A stretch of 64,000 nt of DNA, taken from Pseudomonas putida (lineage in GTDB: Bacteria > Pseudomonadota > Gammaproteobacteria > Pseudomonadales > Pseudomonadaceae). The notes below the pieces were generated by a model that saw only the letters and a list, made by a program, of their open reading frames with translations, was not told the origin of the DNA and searched no databases. Shown piece by piece: positions 1 through 9,019 of the stretch (position 1 is the stretch's first letter; the number at the start of each line of letters is the position of its first letter). Location: positions 3,738,001-3,802,000 of the forward strand of contig CP163498.1 in the NCBI GenBank assembly GCA_041071465.1. Reading direction: 5' to 3'. Position numbers and translations under genes: made by a program.

Positions 1-793
1 CAAAGGCCTTCATGGTGTCGGGCATGTGCACGGGCAGGCCTTGTTCCACACGCAGGCGCTGCAAGGCGCCGATCATGGCCGAGGTGCCAGCCAGCTGCGC
101 ACCGGCTTCGTCGGCGCGGTATTCGCGGCGGCGCGAGAACCACATCACGATCATGCTGGCCAGGATGCCCAGGATCAGCTCGGCAACGATGGTGGCCACG
201 TAGTAGGCAATGCCCTGGCCCTCTTCGTTCTTGAAGATGACCTTGTCGACGAAGTTGCCGATGATGCGTGCAAAGAACATCACGAAGGTGTTCACCACAC
301 CCTGCACCAGCGCCAGGGTGACCATGTCGCCGTTGGCAACGTGGCCGATTTCGTGGGCCAGTACCGCACGCACTTCATCGGGCGAGAAGCGCTCCAGCAG
401 GCCTTGGGACACGGCTACCAGCGCGTCGTTGCGGTTCCAGCCGGTGGCGAAGGCGTTGGCCTCGTAGGCCGGGAAAATACCCACTTCGGGCATTTTGATG
501 CCCGCCTCACGGGACAGCTCTTCGACCGTTTGCAGCAGCCACTGTTCGTGACGGGTGCGCGGTTGGCTGATGATCTGGGTGCCGGTGCTCATCTTCGCCA
601 TCCACTTGGAGATGAACAGCGAGACGAGGGAGCCGGCAAAGCCGAACACGGCGCAGAACACCAGCAGGCTGCTGAGGTTCAGGTCGACCCCGTTGGCGGC
701 CATGAACCCGTTGAAACCGAACAGGCTCAGGGTAATGCTTGCAACCAGCACCACCGCAAGGTTGGTGGCTACAAACAACAGAATGCGCATCAT
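1..793 (-). CDS. htpX: Protease HtpX (membrane zinc metalloprotease), 3' end outside window
   Basis: Inner-membrane M48 metalloprotease that degrades misfolded membrane proteins, working alongside FtsH in heat and envelope stress. The 264 codons visible start [11 protein letters not shown]. Two N-terminal membrane helices come first, then the zinc motif HEIGH (His147 and His151), further hydrophobic segments, and [13 protein letters not shown] with the third zinc ligand. The family is about 295 aa, so roughly 30 residues lie beyond position 1. An ATG pair at 793/790 fits; 793 was chosen because a GGAGAA ribosome-binding site lies upstream. The gene stands alone behind its own promoter region. 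Confidence 0.97.
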   Translation of the reverse strand, partial: MMRILLFVATNLAVVLVASITLSLFGFNGFMAANGVDLNLSSLLVFCAVFGFAGSLVSLFISKWMAKMSTGTQIISQPRTRHEQWLLQTVEELSREAGIKMPEVGIFPAYEANAFATGWNRNDALVAVSQGLLERFSPDEVRAVLAHEIGHVANGDMVTLALVQGVVNTFVMFFARIIGNFVDKVIFKNEEGQGIAYYVATIVAELILGILASMIVMWFSRRREYRADEAGAQLAGTSAMIGALQRLRVEQGLPVHMPDTMKAF

Positions 794-838
794 GGTTGTT
801 ACGTTCTCCTGACGGATGAGTTGTCGCTTACTGCGGGG

Positions 839-867
839 TATATAAGGGGCCTGCCGTGCCGATTCAA
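839..867 (-). promoter_or_regulatory. Candidate overlapping sigma-70/sigma-32 promoter of htpX
   Basis: On the minus strand TTGAAT (862-867) is followed after 17 nt by TATATA (839-844), a good sigma-70 arrangement. The same TTGAAT is followed after 12 nt by CCCCTTAT (842-849), which resembles the sigma-32 heat-shock -10 element. The predicted start of transcription is about 40 nt upstream of the htpX ATG. Heat-shock control of htpX is known in E. coli; control here is inference. Confidence 0.5.
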
Positions 868-1021
868 TCGGGCGACTATTTCAAACTGTGTACGGCGGAG
901 TATGGCAGAGGATGGCGCGGGGGCTGTGGGATAGAGCGTTGCAGGATGTAAGAAGCGAGGTATGCCTTGAGGTTAGTGGCGCCTGTGAGATCGAGCGCCA
1001 CCACAATAATGCCGTCGAACC

Positions 1022-2233
1022 CTACTGCGAATAAGTCCGCAGGAAATTGCCAATCCGGCCAATCGCCGCTTCCAGGTCGTCCACGCGCGGCAGGGTCACT
1101 ACGCGGAAGTGGTCCGGCCACGGCCAATTGAACGCCGTACCTTGCACGATCAGCAGCTTCTCCGACAGCAGCAGGTCAAGGGCGAACTTTTCATCGTTGA
1201 GAATAGGGCACACCTTTGGGTCGATGCGCGGGAACGCATACAGTGCACCCATCGGCTTCACGCAGCTTACGCCGGGGATGTCGTTGAGCAGCTCGTAGGT
1301 GCGGTTGCGCTGTTCCAGCAGGCGGCCTGGCGGCAATACCAGGTCGTTGATGCTCTGGTAGCCGCCCAGCGCGGTCTGGATGGCATGCTGGGCCGGCACG
1401 TTGGCGCACAGGCGCATGTTGGCCAGCATGTCGATGCCTTCGATGTAGCTCTGGGCGTGGTGCTTGGGCCCGGAGATGATCAGCCAGCCAGAACGGAAAC
1501 CCGCCACTCGGTACGACTTGGACAGGCCGTTGAAAGTCAGGCACAGCAGGTCGGGTGCCAGCGAGGCGGTGCTGATGTGCACCGCTTCGTCGTACAGGAT
1601 CTTGTCGTAGATCTCGTCGGAGAACACCACCAGGTTGTGCTGGCGGGCCAGCTCCAGCATGCCCAGCAACAGCTCTTTGGAGTAGACGGCGCCGGTCGGG
1701 TTGTTCGGGTTGATGATCACCAGGGCCTTGGTGTTCGGGGTGATCTTGGCCTTGATGTCTTCAAGGTCGGGGAACCAGTCGGCTTGCTCGTCGCACAGGT
1801 AATGCACCGGCTTGCCGCCCGCCAGGCTCACGGCGGCGGTCCACAGCGGGTAGTCGGGGGCCGGGATCAGCACTTCGTCGCCGTTGTTCAGCAGCGCCTG
1901 CATCGACATGACGATCAGCTCGGACACACCGTTGCCGAGGTAGATGTCCTCGATGGTGACGCCTTCGATTTCCTTTTGCTGGCAGTACTGCATCACCGCC
2001 TTGCGCGCGCTGAACAGGCCCTTGGAGTCACTGTAGCCCTGGGCGGTGGGCAGGTTGCGGATCACATCCTGGAGGATTTCATCGGGCGCCTCGAAGCCAA
2101 ACGGCGCCGGGTTGCCGATGTTCAGCTTGAGGATGCGGTGGCCTTCCTCTTCCAGACGTTTGGCGTGCTTGAGCACTGGGCCGCGAATGTCGTAGCAGAC
2201 ATTGGCGAGCTTGTTCGATTTGCTGAACTGCAT
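1022..2233 (-). CDS. alaA: Alanine/glutamate-pyruvate aminotransferase, AlaA type
   Basis: Class I PLP-dependent aminotransferase of 403 aa, the usual AlaA size (E. coli 405). It interconverts pyruvate and glutamate with alanine and 2-oxoglutarate in the cytosol. The protein begins MQFSKSNKLANVCYDIRGPV. Landmarks are the substrate region NIGNPAPFGFEAP, IPAPDYPLW, the cofactor-binding IINPNNPTGAVY, SDEIYDKILYD, and the PLP lysine in NGLSKSYRVAGFRSGW. A longer open frame extends upstream, but its extra residues do not look like this family and the ATG at 2233 matches the conserved start. It is divergent from msrB, with a 167-bp shared promoter region. Confidence 0.95.
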   Translation of the reverse strand: MQFSKSNKLANVCYDIRGPVLKHAKRLEEEGHRILKLNIGNPAPFGFEAPDEILQDVIRNLPTAQGYSDSKGLFSARKAVMQYCQQKEIEGVTIEDIYLGNGVSELIVMSMQALLNNGDEVLIPAPDYPLWTAAVSLAGGKPVHYLCDEQADWFPDLEDIKAKITPNTKALVIINPNNPTGAVYSKELLLGMLELARQHNLVVFSDEIYDKILYDEAVHISTASLAPDLLCLTFNGLSKSYRVAGFRSGWLIISGPKHHAQSYIEGIDMLANMRLCANVPAQHAIQTALGGYQSINDLVLPPGRLLEQRNRTYELLNDIPGVSCVKPMGALYAFPRIDPKVCPILNDEKFALDLLLSEKLLIVQGTAFNWPWPDHFRVVTLPRVDDLEAAIGRIGNFLRTYSQ

Positions 2234-2400
2234 GATGGGATCCCGATATGAGAAAACGCGCAACCCATGCCGAAAGGTTTGAAACGGCAGGAAGCGGGTG
2301 CCAGACTGAACGCCTGGCACACGAAGCCAACTAATATACGTGCCACCCGCGCCCCGGAAAAGACGGCGCGGGGTGAAATTCAGCCTGCCGAGGTCCCTAC

Positions 2401-2796
2401 ATGAAAAAGATCGAAAAAACCCTGGATGAATGGCGGTCGATGCTCGACCCCGAGCAATACCAGGTATGCCGCCTCAAGGGCACCGAGCGGCCATTCAGCG
2501 GCAAGTACAACAGTGAACGCCGCGACGGCATCTACCACTGCATCTGCTGCAACCTGCCACTGTTCGACGCGCAAACCAAGTTCGACTCGGGCTGCGGTTG
2601 GCCGAGCTTCTACGCACCGATCGAAGACAGCGCCATGATCGAGATCCGTGACACTTCCCACGGCATGATCCGTACCGAAGTCACCTGCGCCCGTTGTGAC
2701 GCGCACCTGGGGCACGTGTTCCCCGATGGCCCGCCACCGACCGGCCTGCGCTACTGCATCAACTCGGTGTGCATCGACCTGCGCCCACGCGACTGA
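2401..2796 (+). CDS. msrB: Peptide-methionine (R)-S-oxide reductase MsrB
   Basis: Reduces the R-sulfoxide of protein-bound methionine, using thioredoxin. The protein is 131 aa. It has zinc-binding CxxC pairs at Cys47/Cys50 and Cys96/Cys99, the GCGWPSF segment with the probable resolving Cys65, and the catalytic Cys119 in RYCINS. The start has GAGG about 8 nt upstream. Glutathione peroxidase begins 13 nt after its stop, so the two probably form an oxidative-stress operon. Confidence 0.96.
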   Translation: MKKIEKTLDEWRSMLDPEQYQVCRLKGTERPFSGKYNSERRDGIYHCICCNLPLFDAQTKFDSGCGWPSFYAPIEDSAMIEIRDTSHGMIRTEVTCARCDAHLGHVFPDGPPPTGLRYCINSVCIDLRPRD

Positions 2797-2809
2797 CCGG
2801 AGCCCGATC

Positions 2810-3298
2810 ATGGCTGCATCGATGCTGGACATCCCCTGCGTGACCCTCGGCGGCGAGCACAAAACGCTCGGCGACTACCCAGGCAAGGTGCTGCTGGTGG
2901 TCAACACCGCCAGCCAGTGCGGCTTTACCCCACAGTACAAGGGCCTGGAGCAACTCTGGCAAACCTACCGCGAGCGCGGCCTGGTGGTGCTGGGCTTTCC
3001 ATGCAATCAGTTTGGCAAGCAGGAACCGGGCGATGCGCGTGAAATCGCGCAGTTTTGCGAGCGCAATTTCGGTGTGAGCTTTCCGCTGTTTCGCAAGATC
3101 GAGGTCAACGGCCCCGGCACCCACCCGCTGTACGTCGAACTCAAGCAGCGTGCACCGGGCTTGCTCGGCTCGCAGAAGATCAAGTGGAACTTCACCAAGT
3201 TCCTGATCGACCCTGCCAGCGGTCAGGTCACGCGCTATGCCCCCACCACCAAGCCACAGGCCCTGGAAGCGGACATCGAGCGCTTGCTCAGCCGTTGA
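2810..3298 (+). CDS. Glutathione peroxidase family (Cys-type)
   Basis: Thiol peroxidase of 162 aa that reduces hydrogen peroxide and organic hydroperoxides, usually with thioredoxin in bacteria. The catalytic motif NTASQCGFTPQYKGLE has peroxidatic Cys37 in place of selenocysteine. GFPCNQFGKQEPG supplies the active-site Gln67, and KWNFTKFLID supplies the Trp/Asn pair. ATG 2810 was preferred over an upstream ATG because the frame matches the family only from here and it lies just after the msrB stop. The last 11 bp overlap the convergent sensor kinase gene. Confidence 0.94.
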   Translation: MAASMLDIPCVTLGGEHKTLGDYPGKVLLVVNTASQCGFTPQYKGLEQLWQTYRERGLVVLGFPCNQFGKQEPGDAREIAQFCERNFGVSFPLFRKIEVNGPGTHPLYVELKQRAPGLLGSQKIKWNFTKFLIDPASGQVTRYAPTTKPQALEADIERLLSR

Positions 3299-5603
3299 GC
3301 GGCACCCAGTGGTCGATCAGGGCCAGTAGCTCTTCGCGGCGAAACGGCTTGGCCAGGTAGTCGTTCATGCCTGCCGCCCGGCAGCGTTCGCGCTCCTCGG
3401 GCATGGCGTTGGCGGTGAGGGCAACGATTGGCAGTTCGGGCCAGCGGCCGCTCTGTCGGATGCGCCGGCTGGCCTCGTAGCCATCCATCACCGGCATGTT
3501 GCAGTCCATCAGCACCAGGTCGAAGTCGTCATGCTGCAACAGTTCCAGCGCCTCGGCGCCCTGGGTGGCCAATTGCACCTGGCAGCCAAGCTTGGCAAGC
3601 ATGCCCTTGGCTACCAACTGGTTTACCGGGTTGTCCTCTACCAGCAGAATCCGCGCGCGGCCTTGCTCCAGGGTAATGGCCGGGGTGGCCAGCGGGTGTT
3701 CGGGCTCATGGCCTTGCAAGGTGCGGCGCAACGTCTGGTAAAGGGCGTTGCGCGCCAGTGGCCGGGCCAGCTGATGCAACGGGGCCAAGGCCAGCGACTG
3801 CTCGTTGGGCAGGAAGTTGCCGTAGGCGGTCACCAGCAGTATCGGGGTTTTCAGTGCCTGGCGCAGTTCGAACAGGTGGTCCACATCGTCGCTGATCAAC
3901 AGGTCGATCGCGGCGCCGTCCAGCGTGGCGCTGCTGTCATGGCGCTGGTAGGTCAGGCCCCAGGCGGGCAGCAAGTTCTGCAGCAGTTCATCAAGCCCGC
4001 TACCGCCTGCGCTCAGGGCGGCCACGTGGCCATGCAGGGGCACCGGCGGGATGGCTTCGGTGTGCACGGCCAGCGGTAATTCGGCGGTAAAGCAGCTACC
4101 AAAGCCCGGCTCGGAGCGAATGTGCAGGTGGCCCTGCATGGCCTTGCACAGGTTGCGCGTCAGCGCCAGGCCCAGGCCGGTGCCGCCGTACTGGCGGGTA
4201 ATGCCGGCACCGGCCTGGGTGAAGGGCTGGAAGATGCGCGCCTGGGCCTCTTCGGGGATGCCGATGCCTGTGTCACGTACCTCCAGGCGCACACCGCCGA
4301 CGATCGTCACCAGGCGCACATCGACGCGACCGAAGCGGGTGAACTTGAGCGCGTTGGACAGTAGATTGCTGACGATCTGCCGCACCCGCGTGGGGTCGCC
4401 GAGCACGCTGCTAGGGAAGTCGCTGGCGATAAGGCACGTGAGTTCCACGCTTTGCGCGGTGTTCTGCGACAGCAGGTTGGCGGTGTCTTCCACCATCGAC
4501 CCCATGTCGAAGGGGATACGCTCCAGCTCCAGCTGGCCAGCATCGAACTTGGACAGGTCGAGAATATCGTTCAGCAGCTCCACCAGCACCTTGCCCGAAT
4601 CGTGGGCAATTGCCAGTTGCTGGCGTTGTTCACTGGGCAGCGGGTTGTCCAGCGCCAGGGCGATCATGCCAAGCATGCCGTTGAGCGGGGTGCGGATTTC
4701 GTGGCTCATGTTGGCCAGGAAGGCGGCGCGTGCCTGGGCCATGTCCAGCGCGCGGCGGCGGGCTTGCTCCAGCTCCTGGTTGGACAGGCTGAGGCTGCTG
4801 TTGCTGGCTTTCAGCTCGTCGGTGCGCGCCGACACGATGTCTTCCAGTTCGTTCAGGTACTGGGTCAGGCGGTTTTCTGCCGTGCGCCGCTGTTCAATTT
4901 CGGTGGCCATGCTGACGAACTGCTGGTTGGCGACCTTCACCAGCACGCCGATTTCGTCGTGCTCATGACCATGCGGGCATTCCAGGCGCGTTTGCCGGGG
5001 TTTTCGCGGGTCGCTGCCGCTGAGCGCACCGATCACCGTCACCAGCGGCTTGGTCAGCATCATGTAGAACAGCGCCAGCAGGATGCCGGTCAGCACCAGG
5101 CTGCGGGCGAAGCCGTTGAGCAGGGTGATGCCGGCACGGTCGAGAAAGCGGCTGCCGAAGGCGTAGGTGTCGACGTCCAGATACAGGGTGCCAAGGTATT
5201 CCTCTGGCATATGGGTCAGGAACAGGCGCTCTTTGAACTGGCGCTGCTCACCAAACAGGAAGTCGCTGAGGAGCCGGTAGCGGTCCTGCAGCCTTGGCCG
5301 CTCGACATCGGCCAGCACCGTTTCGTTGTTGTCGATCAGCCGGGCGCGGATGATGGCCGGCGACTGCAGCAGGCCCCGGGTGAGCTCCAACGCCAGCTCG
5401 GAATCGATGTTGTAGGCAATGCGCGAGGCCGGGTTGTGGCTGATTTGCAGCAAGGCGCGCACTTCACGGTTGATGGACGCGTCTTCGCTGGCATAATCGA
5501 TGCCGATCTGGATGAGACTGAGCAATGTTCCCAGGATGAAGCCGACCAGGACTGTCAACCGGGCTTGCTTGTATGACAGGCGATTGGTGAACTTGATATC
5601 CAT
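3288..5603 (-). CDS. Hybrid sensor histidine kinase/response regulator
   Basis: Inner-membrane hybrid kinase of 771 aa. Two transmembrane helices (about 15-34 and 160-184) flank a periplasmic sensor domain that I do not recognise. A HAMP-like segment and a coiled coil (about 235-295) follow, then the phosphoacceptor His301 in ANMSHEIRTPLNG. The ATPase domain (about 380-510) has DTGIGIP and GGTGLGLAL. A degenerate receiver-like region (about 525-630) follows, then a true receiver at about 650-765 with Asp700 in LVLMDCNMPVMDG and the conserved Lys in YLAKPF. No separate response regulator is adjacent, so phosphotransfer to a distant partner is likely. Start 5603 begins MDIKFTNRLS. The input signal is unknown. 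Confidence 0.93.
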   Translation of the reverse strand: MDIKFTNRLSYKQARLTVLVGFILGTLLSLIQIGIDYASEDASINREVRALLQISHNPASRIAYNIDSELALELTRGLLQSPAIIRARLIDNNETVLADVERPRLQDRYRLLSDFLFGEQRQFKERLFLTHMPEEYLGTLYLDVDTYAFGSRFLDRAGITLLNGFARSLVLTGILLALFYMMLTKPLVTVIGALSGSDPRKPRQTRLECPHGHEHDEIGVLVKVANQQFVSMATEIEQRRTAENRLTQYLNELEDIVSARTDELKASNSSLSLSNQELEQARRRALDMAQARAAFLANMSHEIRTPLNGMLGMIALALDNPLPSEQRQQLAIAHDSGKVLVELLNDILDLSKFDAGQLELERIPFDMGSMVEDTANLLSQNTAQSVELTCLIASDFPSSVLGDPTRVRQIVSNLLSNALKFTRFGRVDVRLVTIVGGVRLEVRDTGIGIPEEAQARIFQPFTQAGAGITRQYGGTGLGLALTRNLCKAMQGHLHIRSEPGFGSCFTAELPLAVHTEAIPPVPLHGHVAALSAGGSGLDELLQNLLPAWGLTYQRHDSSATLDGAAIDLLISDDVDHLFELRQALKTPILLVTAYGNFLPNEQSLALAPLHQLARPLARNALYQTLRRTLQGHEPEHPLATPAITLEQGRARILLVEDNPVNQLVAKGMLAKLGCQVQLATQGAEALELLQHDDFDLVLMDCNMPVMDGYEASRRIRQSGRWPELPIVALTANAMPEERERCRAAGMNDYLAKPFRREELLALIDHWVPLNG

Positions 5604-5721
5604 GAGTCCCGAGCCGGTTTCACGTTCCTTGCGCTGCGCAAGCATAGCCGAATAGCCCCGGCAGCTGGCGGGCCTGTCACACATTCAGCTGGAAATCTCA
5701 CCTGTCTTGTTAGGAGTCGTC

Positions 5722-6609
5722 ATGGACGCTCGCTTGATTGCTTTCCTGGACCGCGCCGAATCGGTACTGGCGCGCCTCGAACCCCTGTTGCCGGCACCGC
5801 GCCCGAACATCGACTGGGGCACCACCCTGGCCGCCCGCTGGCAGCGCGATGGCCGCAGCGGCTACCTGCTACCGCTGGAAGTCAGCCTGGACATCCGCCT
5901 GACCGACCTGATCGGCGTCGACAAACAACGTGACCAGCTAGGGCGTAACACCCACCAGTTCATCAACGGCCTGCCGGCCAACCACGCGCTGCTGTGGGGC
6001 TCGCGCGGTACCGGCAAGTCGTCGCTGGTACGCGCCTTGCTGGCCGAGCACGCCAGCGCCGGCCTGCGCTTGATCGAAATCGAACGCGACCACCTGGCCG
6101 ACCTGCCACGGGTGGTGGAGCAACTGCAGAAGTTGCCGCAACGCTTCATCTTGTTCTGCGACGACCTGTCGTTCGAAGCCGGGGAGGGCGACTACCGCGT
6201 GCTCAAGAGCGTGCTCGACGGCTCGCTGGAGCAGGCACCAGACAACGTGCTGCTGTATGCCACGTCCAACCGCCGCCACCTGGTGCCGGAGAAAGAGAGC
6301 GACAACGAGAACTGGAAGCGTGTGGACGGCGAGTTGCACCCCAGCGAAGCGGTGGAAGACAAGATTGCCCTGTCTGACCGGTTTGGCCTGTGGCTGTCGT
6401 TCTACCCGTTCACCCAGGACCACTTCCTGAATGTTGTCGAGCACTGGATCGGCCAGTTGGCACGCCCTGCGGGCCTGGCCTGGCAGCGTGACGAGCAGCT
6501 CGACATCCTCGCCGTGCGCTGGGCCACCGGGCGCGGTAACCGTAATGGCCGTTGTGCCTATCAGTTCGCCCGCTATTGGGTTGGGCTGCAATTGCTGGAG
6601 CAAAAGTAA
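5722..6609 (+). CDS. ATP-binding protein, DUF815 (AAA+) family
   Basis: Cytoplasmic AAA-type ATPase of 295 aa, function unknown. Walker A is GSRGTGKSS (about residues 93-101) and the Walker B-like strand is RFILFCDDLSFE (about 140-150). A downstream YATSNRRHL segment resembles sensor 1. The start is ATG 5722 with TAGGAG 6 nt before it; an in-frame start at 5707 lies before that site and is less likely. The next gene begins directly after the stop codon, so the two are co-translated. No substrate can be inferred. Confidence 0.9.
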   Translation: MDARLIAFLDRAESVLARLEPLLPAPRPNIDWGTTLAARWQRDGRSGYLLPLEVSLDIRLTDLIGVDKQRDQLGRNTHQFINGLPANHALLWGSRGTGKSSLVRALLAEHASAGLRLIEIERDHLADLPRVVEQLQKLPQRFILFCDDLSFEAGEGDYRVLKSVLDGSLEQAPDNVLLYATSNRRHLVPEKESDNENWKRVDGELHPSEAVEDKIALSDRFGLWLSFYPFTQDHFLNVVEHWIGQLARPAGLAWQRDEQLDILAVRWATGRGNRNGRCAYQFARYWVGLQLLEQK

Positions 6610-7092
6610 ATGATCGACATCAATGCCAGTGGCGCAGGCCTCGACGGCTACAACCTGCTGGCAGCGCAAGTGCAGGCACTGTTTGCCGACGAGCGTGATT
6701 TCATCGCCAATGCCGCGCAGTTTTCGGCGTTTCTGTTTAACCAGGTGGACGACCTGAACTGGGCGGGGTTCTACCTGAACCGAAACGAAGAACTGGTTCT
6801 GGGGCCGTTCCAGGGCCAGGTGGCGTGCGTGCGCATTCCATTCGGCAAGGGCGTGTGCGGGGCAGCGGCGGCTACGCGGCAAACCCAGCGGGTGGAAGAT
6901 GTGCATGCGTTCCCAGGGCACATTGCCTGTGACAGCGCATCCAACAGCGAGCTGGTGATTCCGTTGGTCAAGGAAGGCAAGTTGATTGGGGTGCTGGACC
7001 TGGATAGCCCGAAGGTTGGGCGGTTCAGTGAAGCAGATCAGGTGGGGTTGGAGCGGTTGGCGGCGATCTTCCTTGAGCTGACTGACTGCTGA
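6610..7092 (+). CDS. msrC: Free methionine-(R)-sulfoxide reductase (GAF domain, YebR/fRMsr)
   Basis: Single GAF domain enzyme of 160 aa that reduces free L-methionine-R-sulfoxide, complementing the protein-specific MsrB encoded 4 kb upstream. The three catalytic or resolving cysteines of the family are present: Cys73 (GQVACVRIPFG), Cys83 (GKGVCGAAA) and Cys107 (HIACDSASNSE). LIGVLDLDSP is the conserved final strand. The ATG directly follows the stop of the DUF815 gene. The transcript runs into the REP inverted repeat just downstream. Confidence 0.94.
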   Translation: MIDINASGAGLDGYNLLAAQVQALFADERDFIANAAQFSAFLFNQVDDLNWAGFYLNRNEELVLGPFQGQVACVRIPFGKGVCGAAAATRQTQRVEDVHAFPGHIACDSASNSELVIPLVKEGKLIGVLDLDSPKVGRFSEADQVGLERLAAIFLELTDC

Positions 7093-7116
7093 CCACTGTC
7101 CAATGGCCGGCGCTAT

Positions 7117-7236
7117 CCCTGTAGGAGCGGCCTTGTGTCGCGATGGGCCGCAAAGCGGCCCCGGATCTATGCATTAACGCTGAAGTCGCCGGGGCCGCTT
7201 TGCGGCCCATCGCGACACAAGGCCGCTCCTACAGGG
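7117..7236. repeat. Perfect 48-bp inverted repeat (paired REP elements)
   Basis: Arms at 7117-7164 and 7189-7236 are exact reverse complements over 48 nt, separated by 24 nt. Each arm starts with the CTGTAGGAGCGGCC block typical of P. putida REP sequences. The pair sits between two convergent genes, where such elements usually lie, and would fold into a very stable RNA hairpin on either strand. It may end transcription or protect 3' ends. Confidence 0.93.
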
Positions 7237-7250
7237 GAACGGCGCAGGGC

Positions 7251-8018
7251 TTAGTCGTACATCACCTTCTTCTTCCAGGTTTCCTCTTCATCGGTCTTGA
7301 GCCCGTCGGTCAATTCGTTGTGCTCGTCCTCGGCCGGGGTCATGCGGTCCAGCACCTGGGCGTTGGCGCGGGCCAGCAGTTTCTCAAGATAGGTCAGTTG
7401 CTCTTCATACACCTTCGGCTCCGGCTGTTTGCGCAGGTATTGCACGCCGCGCTCGAACGCCAGCCGCGCCTGGCCGGGCTGGCCTTTCTGCAGGGCCTGC
7501 TGGCCGAGGTTGTTGAAGAACTCGATATGTAGCAGCACCAGGATATGGCGAATTTCCTTGATCCAGTGCTTGGCCTCGGGCGTGGCCAGGAAGCCTTCCT
7601 GGGCCGCACGGGTCACCTGGTTGTGCATGGCCTCCAATAAGAAGCGCACGTCCTTTGCCTTGACCTCAGTGTGGATCGGGTTCGGCGGGTTGTTCACCGG
7701 TATCCTGTCGCCCAGGGCAATCAACCCTTCCAGTTCGGCGATGCGCGCCTTGAGTTCGGCATTGTGCTTGTCCACCGCCAGCAGGCGCTGGTTGAGGTTC
7801 AGCTCCAGGCGTGTCAGCAGCAGCTTGAGGGCTGGGGTCATGAACTGGCCGGGGAAGGTCTCGGTGATTTCGCCACAGCGGCGCAGGCGGTCGGCCAGTT
7901 CGATCTTCGTCCGGGCGCGTTCCAGCTTGCCGTTCTCGACCACATTGTTGAGGTAGCCGATCACGATCAGCAGCGCGATGCCCGCCACGATGAGCAGGGT
8001 GATCAGAAGTGGTGTCAC
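7251..8018 (-). CDS. Membrane-anchored helical protein of unknown function
   Basis: Protein of 255 aa that I do not recognise by name. An N-terminal helix (MTPLLITLLIVAGIALLIVIGYL) looks like a signal anchor. The rest is hydrophilic and mostly helical, with a probable coiled coil around residues 70-95 (VDKHNAELKARIAELEG) and TPR-like helices at about 165-225 (LGQQALQKGQPGQARLAFERG). The C-terminus is acidic then basic. The start is GTG at 8018 preceded by GAGG. A cytoplasm-facing scaffold role is only a guess. Confidence 0.75.
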   Translation of the reverse strand: MTPLLITLLIVAGIALLIVIGYLNNVVENGKLERARTKIELADRLRRCGEITETFPGQFMTPALKLLLTRLELNLNQRLLAVDKHNAELKARIAELEGLIALGDRIPVNNPPNPIHTEVKAKDVRFLLEAMHNQVTRAAQEGFLATPEAKHWIKEIRHILVLLHIEFFNNLGQQALQKGQPGQARLAFERGVQYLRKQPEPKVYEEQLTYLEKLLARANAQVLDRMTPAEDEHNELTDGLKTDEEETWKKKVMYD

Positions 8019-8053
8019 CGTTAATGCCTCATGAATAGGTTTGCATTATTGAG

Positions 8054-8078
8054 TGTAGGAGCGAGCGTGCTCGCGAGA
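8054..8078. repeat. Single REP-like unit
   Basis: TGTAGGAGCGAGCGTGCTCGCG is a pseudomonad REP core with a GCGAGC/GCTCGC stem (8061-8066 with 8069-8074). The surrounding stretch 8019-8248 shows no convincing gene; an open frame of 73 codons there has no family features. Confidence 0.6.
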
Positions 8079-8248
8079 GGCCCAGGCAGCCATTCTCTTT
8101 TTCTATCGGCAAACTGCGCCATGACTGGATGCTGGCACATTAATGCTGACTTGACGCCAGAAAATCAACGGCAAACGCCTGTGGGCTGCCTGAAACAGCG
8201 CTGGGTATACCCGGAAGTCATTGATTTAAATAAATTTCTACAAAGGGG

Positions 8249-8277
8249 TTGACGCCTGTACCAACCATCCATAGAAT
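8249..8277 (+). promoter_or_regulatory. Sigma-70 promoter of the tRNA operon
   Basis: TTGACG (8249-8254), a 17-nt spacer and TAGAAT (8272-8277) make a near-consensus promoter. It is followed by a GC-rich discriminator (GCGCGCC), as is usual for stable-RNA promoters under stringent control. The first tRNA begins about 70 nt downstream of the predicted start. Confidence 0.8.
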
Positions 8278-8351
8278 GCGCGCCACTTGCAGCGTAAAGC
8301 ACACAGCGAAACGCGGCAGGGAGTGAAAGCAAGCAGTAATGCTTGTAGCGT

Positions 8352-8427
8352 GTCCCCTTCGTCTAGTGGCCTAGGACACCGCCCTTTCACGGCGGTAACA
8401 GGGGTTCGAGTCCCCTAGGGGACGCCA
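8352..8427 (+). tRNA. tRNA-Glu (anticodon TTC), first copy
   Basis: Complete 76-nt cloverleaf with encoded CCA. The acceptor stem is GTCCCCT/AGGGGAC, the anticodon loop is CTTTCAC and the T arm contains GGTTCGAGTCC. It is identical to the copy at 8597. Confidence 0.98.
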
Positions 8428-8429
8428 AT

Positions 8430-8505
<76 letters not shown>

Positions 8506-8596
8506 GTTTCTCCGGCAACGCTTAACGGCGGGGCAGGAAAAGAAAACCCAGGCTGAATCGTGAGGTTCAAACCTGGTGCACTGAAAAGTGTTGTGT

Positions 8597-8672
8597 GTCC
8601 CCTTCGTCTAGTGGCCTAGGACACCGCCCTTTCACGGCGGTAACAGGGGTTCGAGTCCCCTAGGGGACGCCA
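8597..8672 (+). tRNA. tRNA-Glu (anticodon TTC), second copy
   Basis: Sequence identical to the copy at 8352-8427, with encoded CCA. It follows a 91-nt spacer that shows no gene. Confidence 0.98.
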
Positions 8673-8675
8673 TTT

Positions 8676-8751
<76 letters not shown>

Positions 8752-8835
8752 GTTTAAATACTGTGGCGTCTATGCGGTGCAGTGGTGGTGAAGGTCTTGA
8801 TGGCGCTTCACGCCGTAGCGGTAAAGTTTCACAAT

Positions 8836-8911
<76 letters not shown>

Positions 8912-8920
8912 AACATGTAA

Positions 8921-8958
8921 CGCAAAAAGGAACCTTCGGGTTCCTTTTTGCGTTTTTG
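8921..8958 (+). terminator. Rho-independent terminator of the tRNA operon
   Basis: A 14-bp perfect stem (8921-8934 with 8939-8952) closed by a TTCG tetraloop, with T-rich sequence in and after the right arm. The A-tract on the left arm may also let it serve the opposite strand. Confidence 0.9.
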
Positions 8959-9019
8959 CGTGCCTGATTTTTGCGCCCCGCCTGTGCGAACATCGCGTTC
9001 GCGCAGGGCAGGGCTGCAC

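Noticed and set aside
8031..8252. 73-codon frame upstream of the tRNA operon
   Set aside because: It contains a REP unit, has no ribosome-binding site and overlaps the tRNA promoter.
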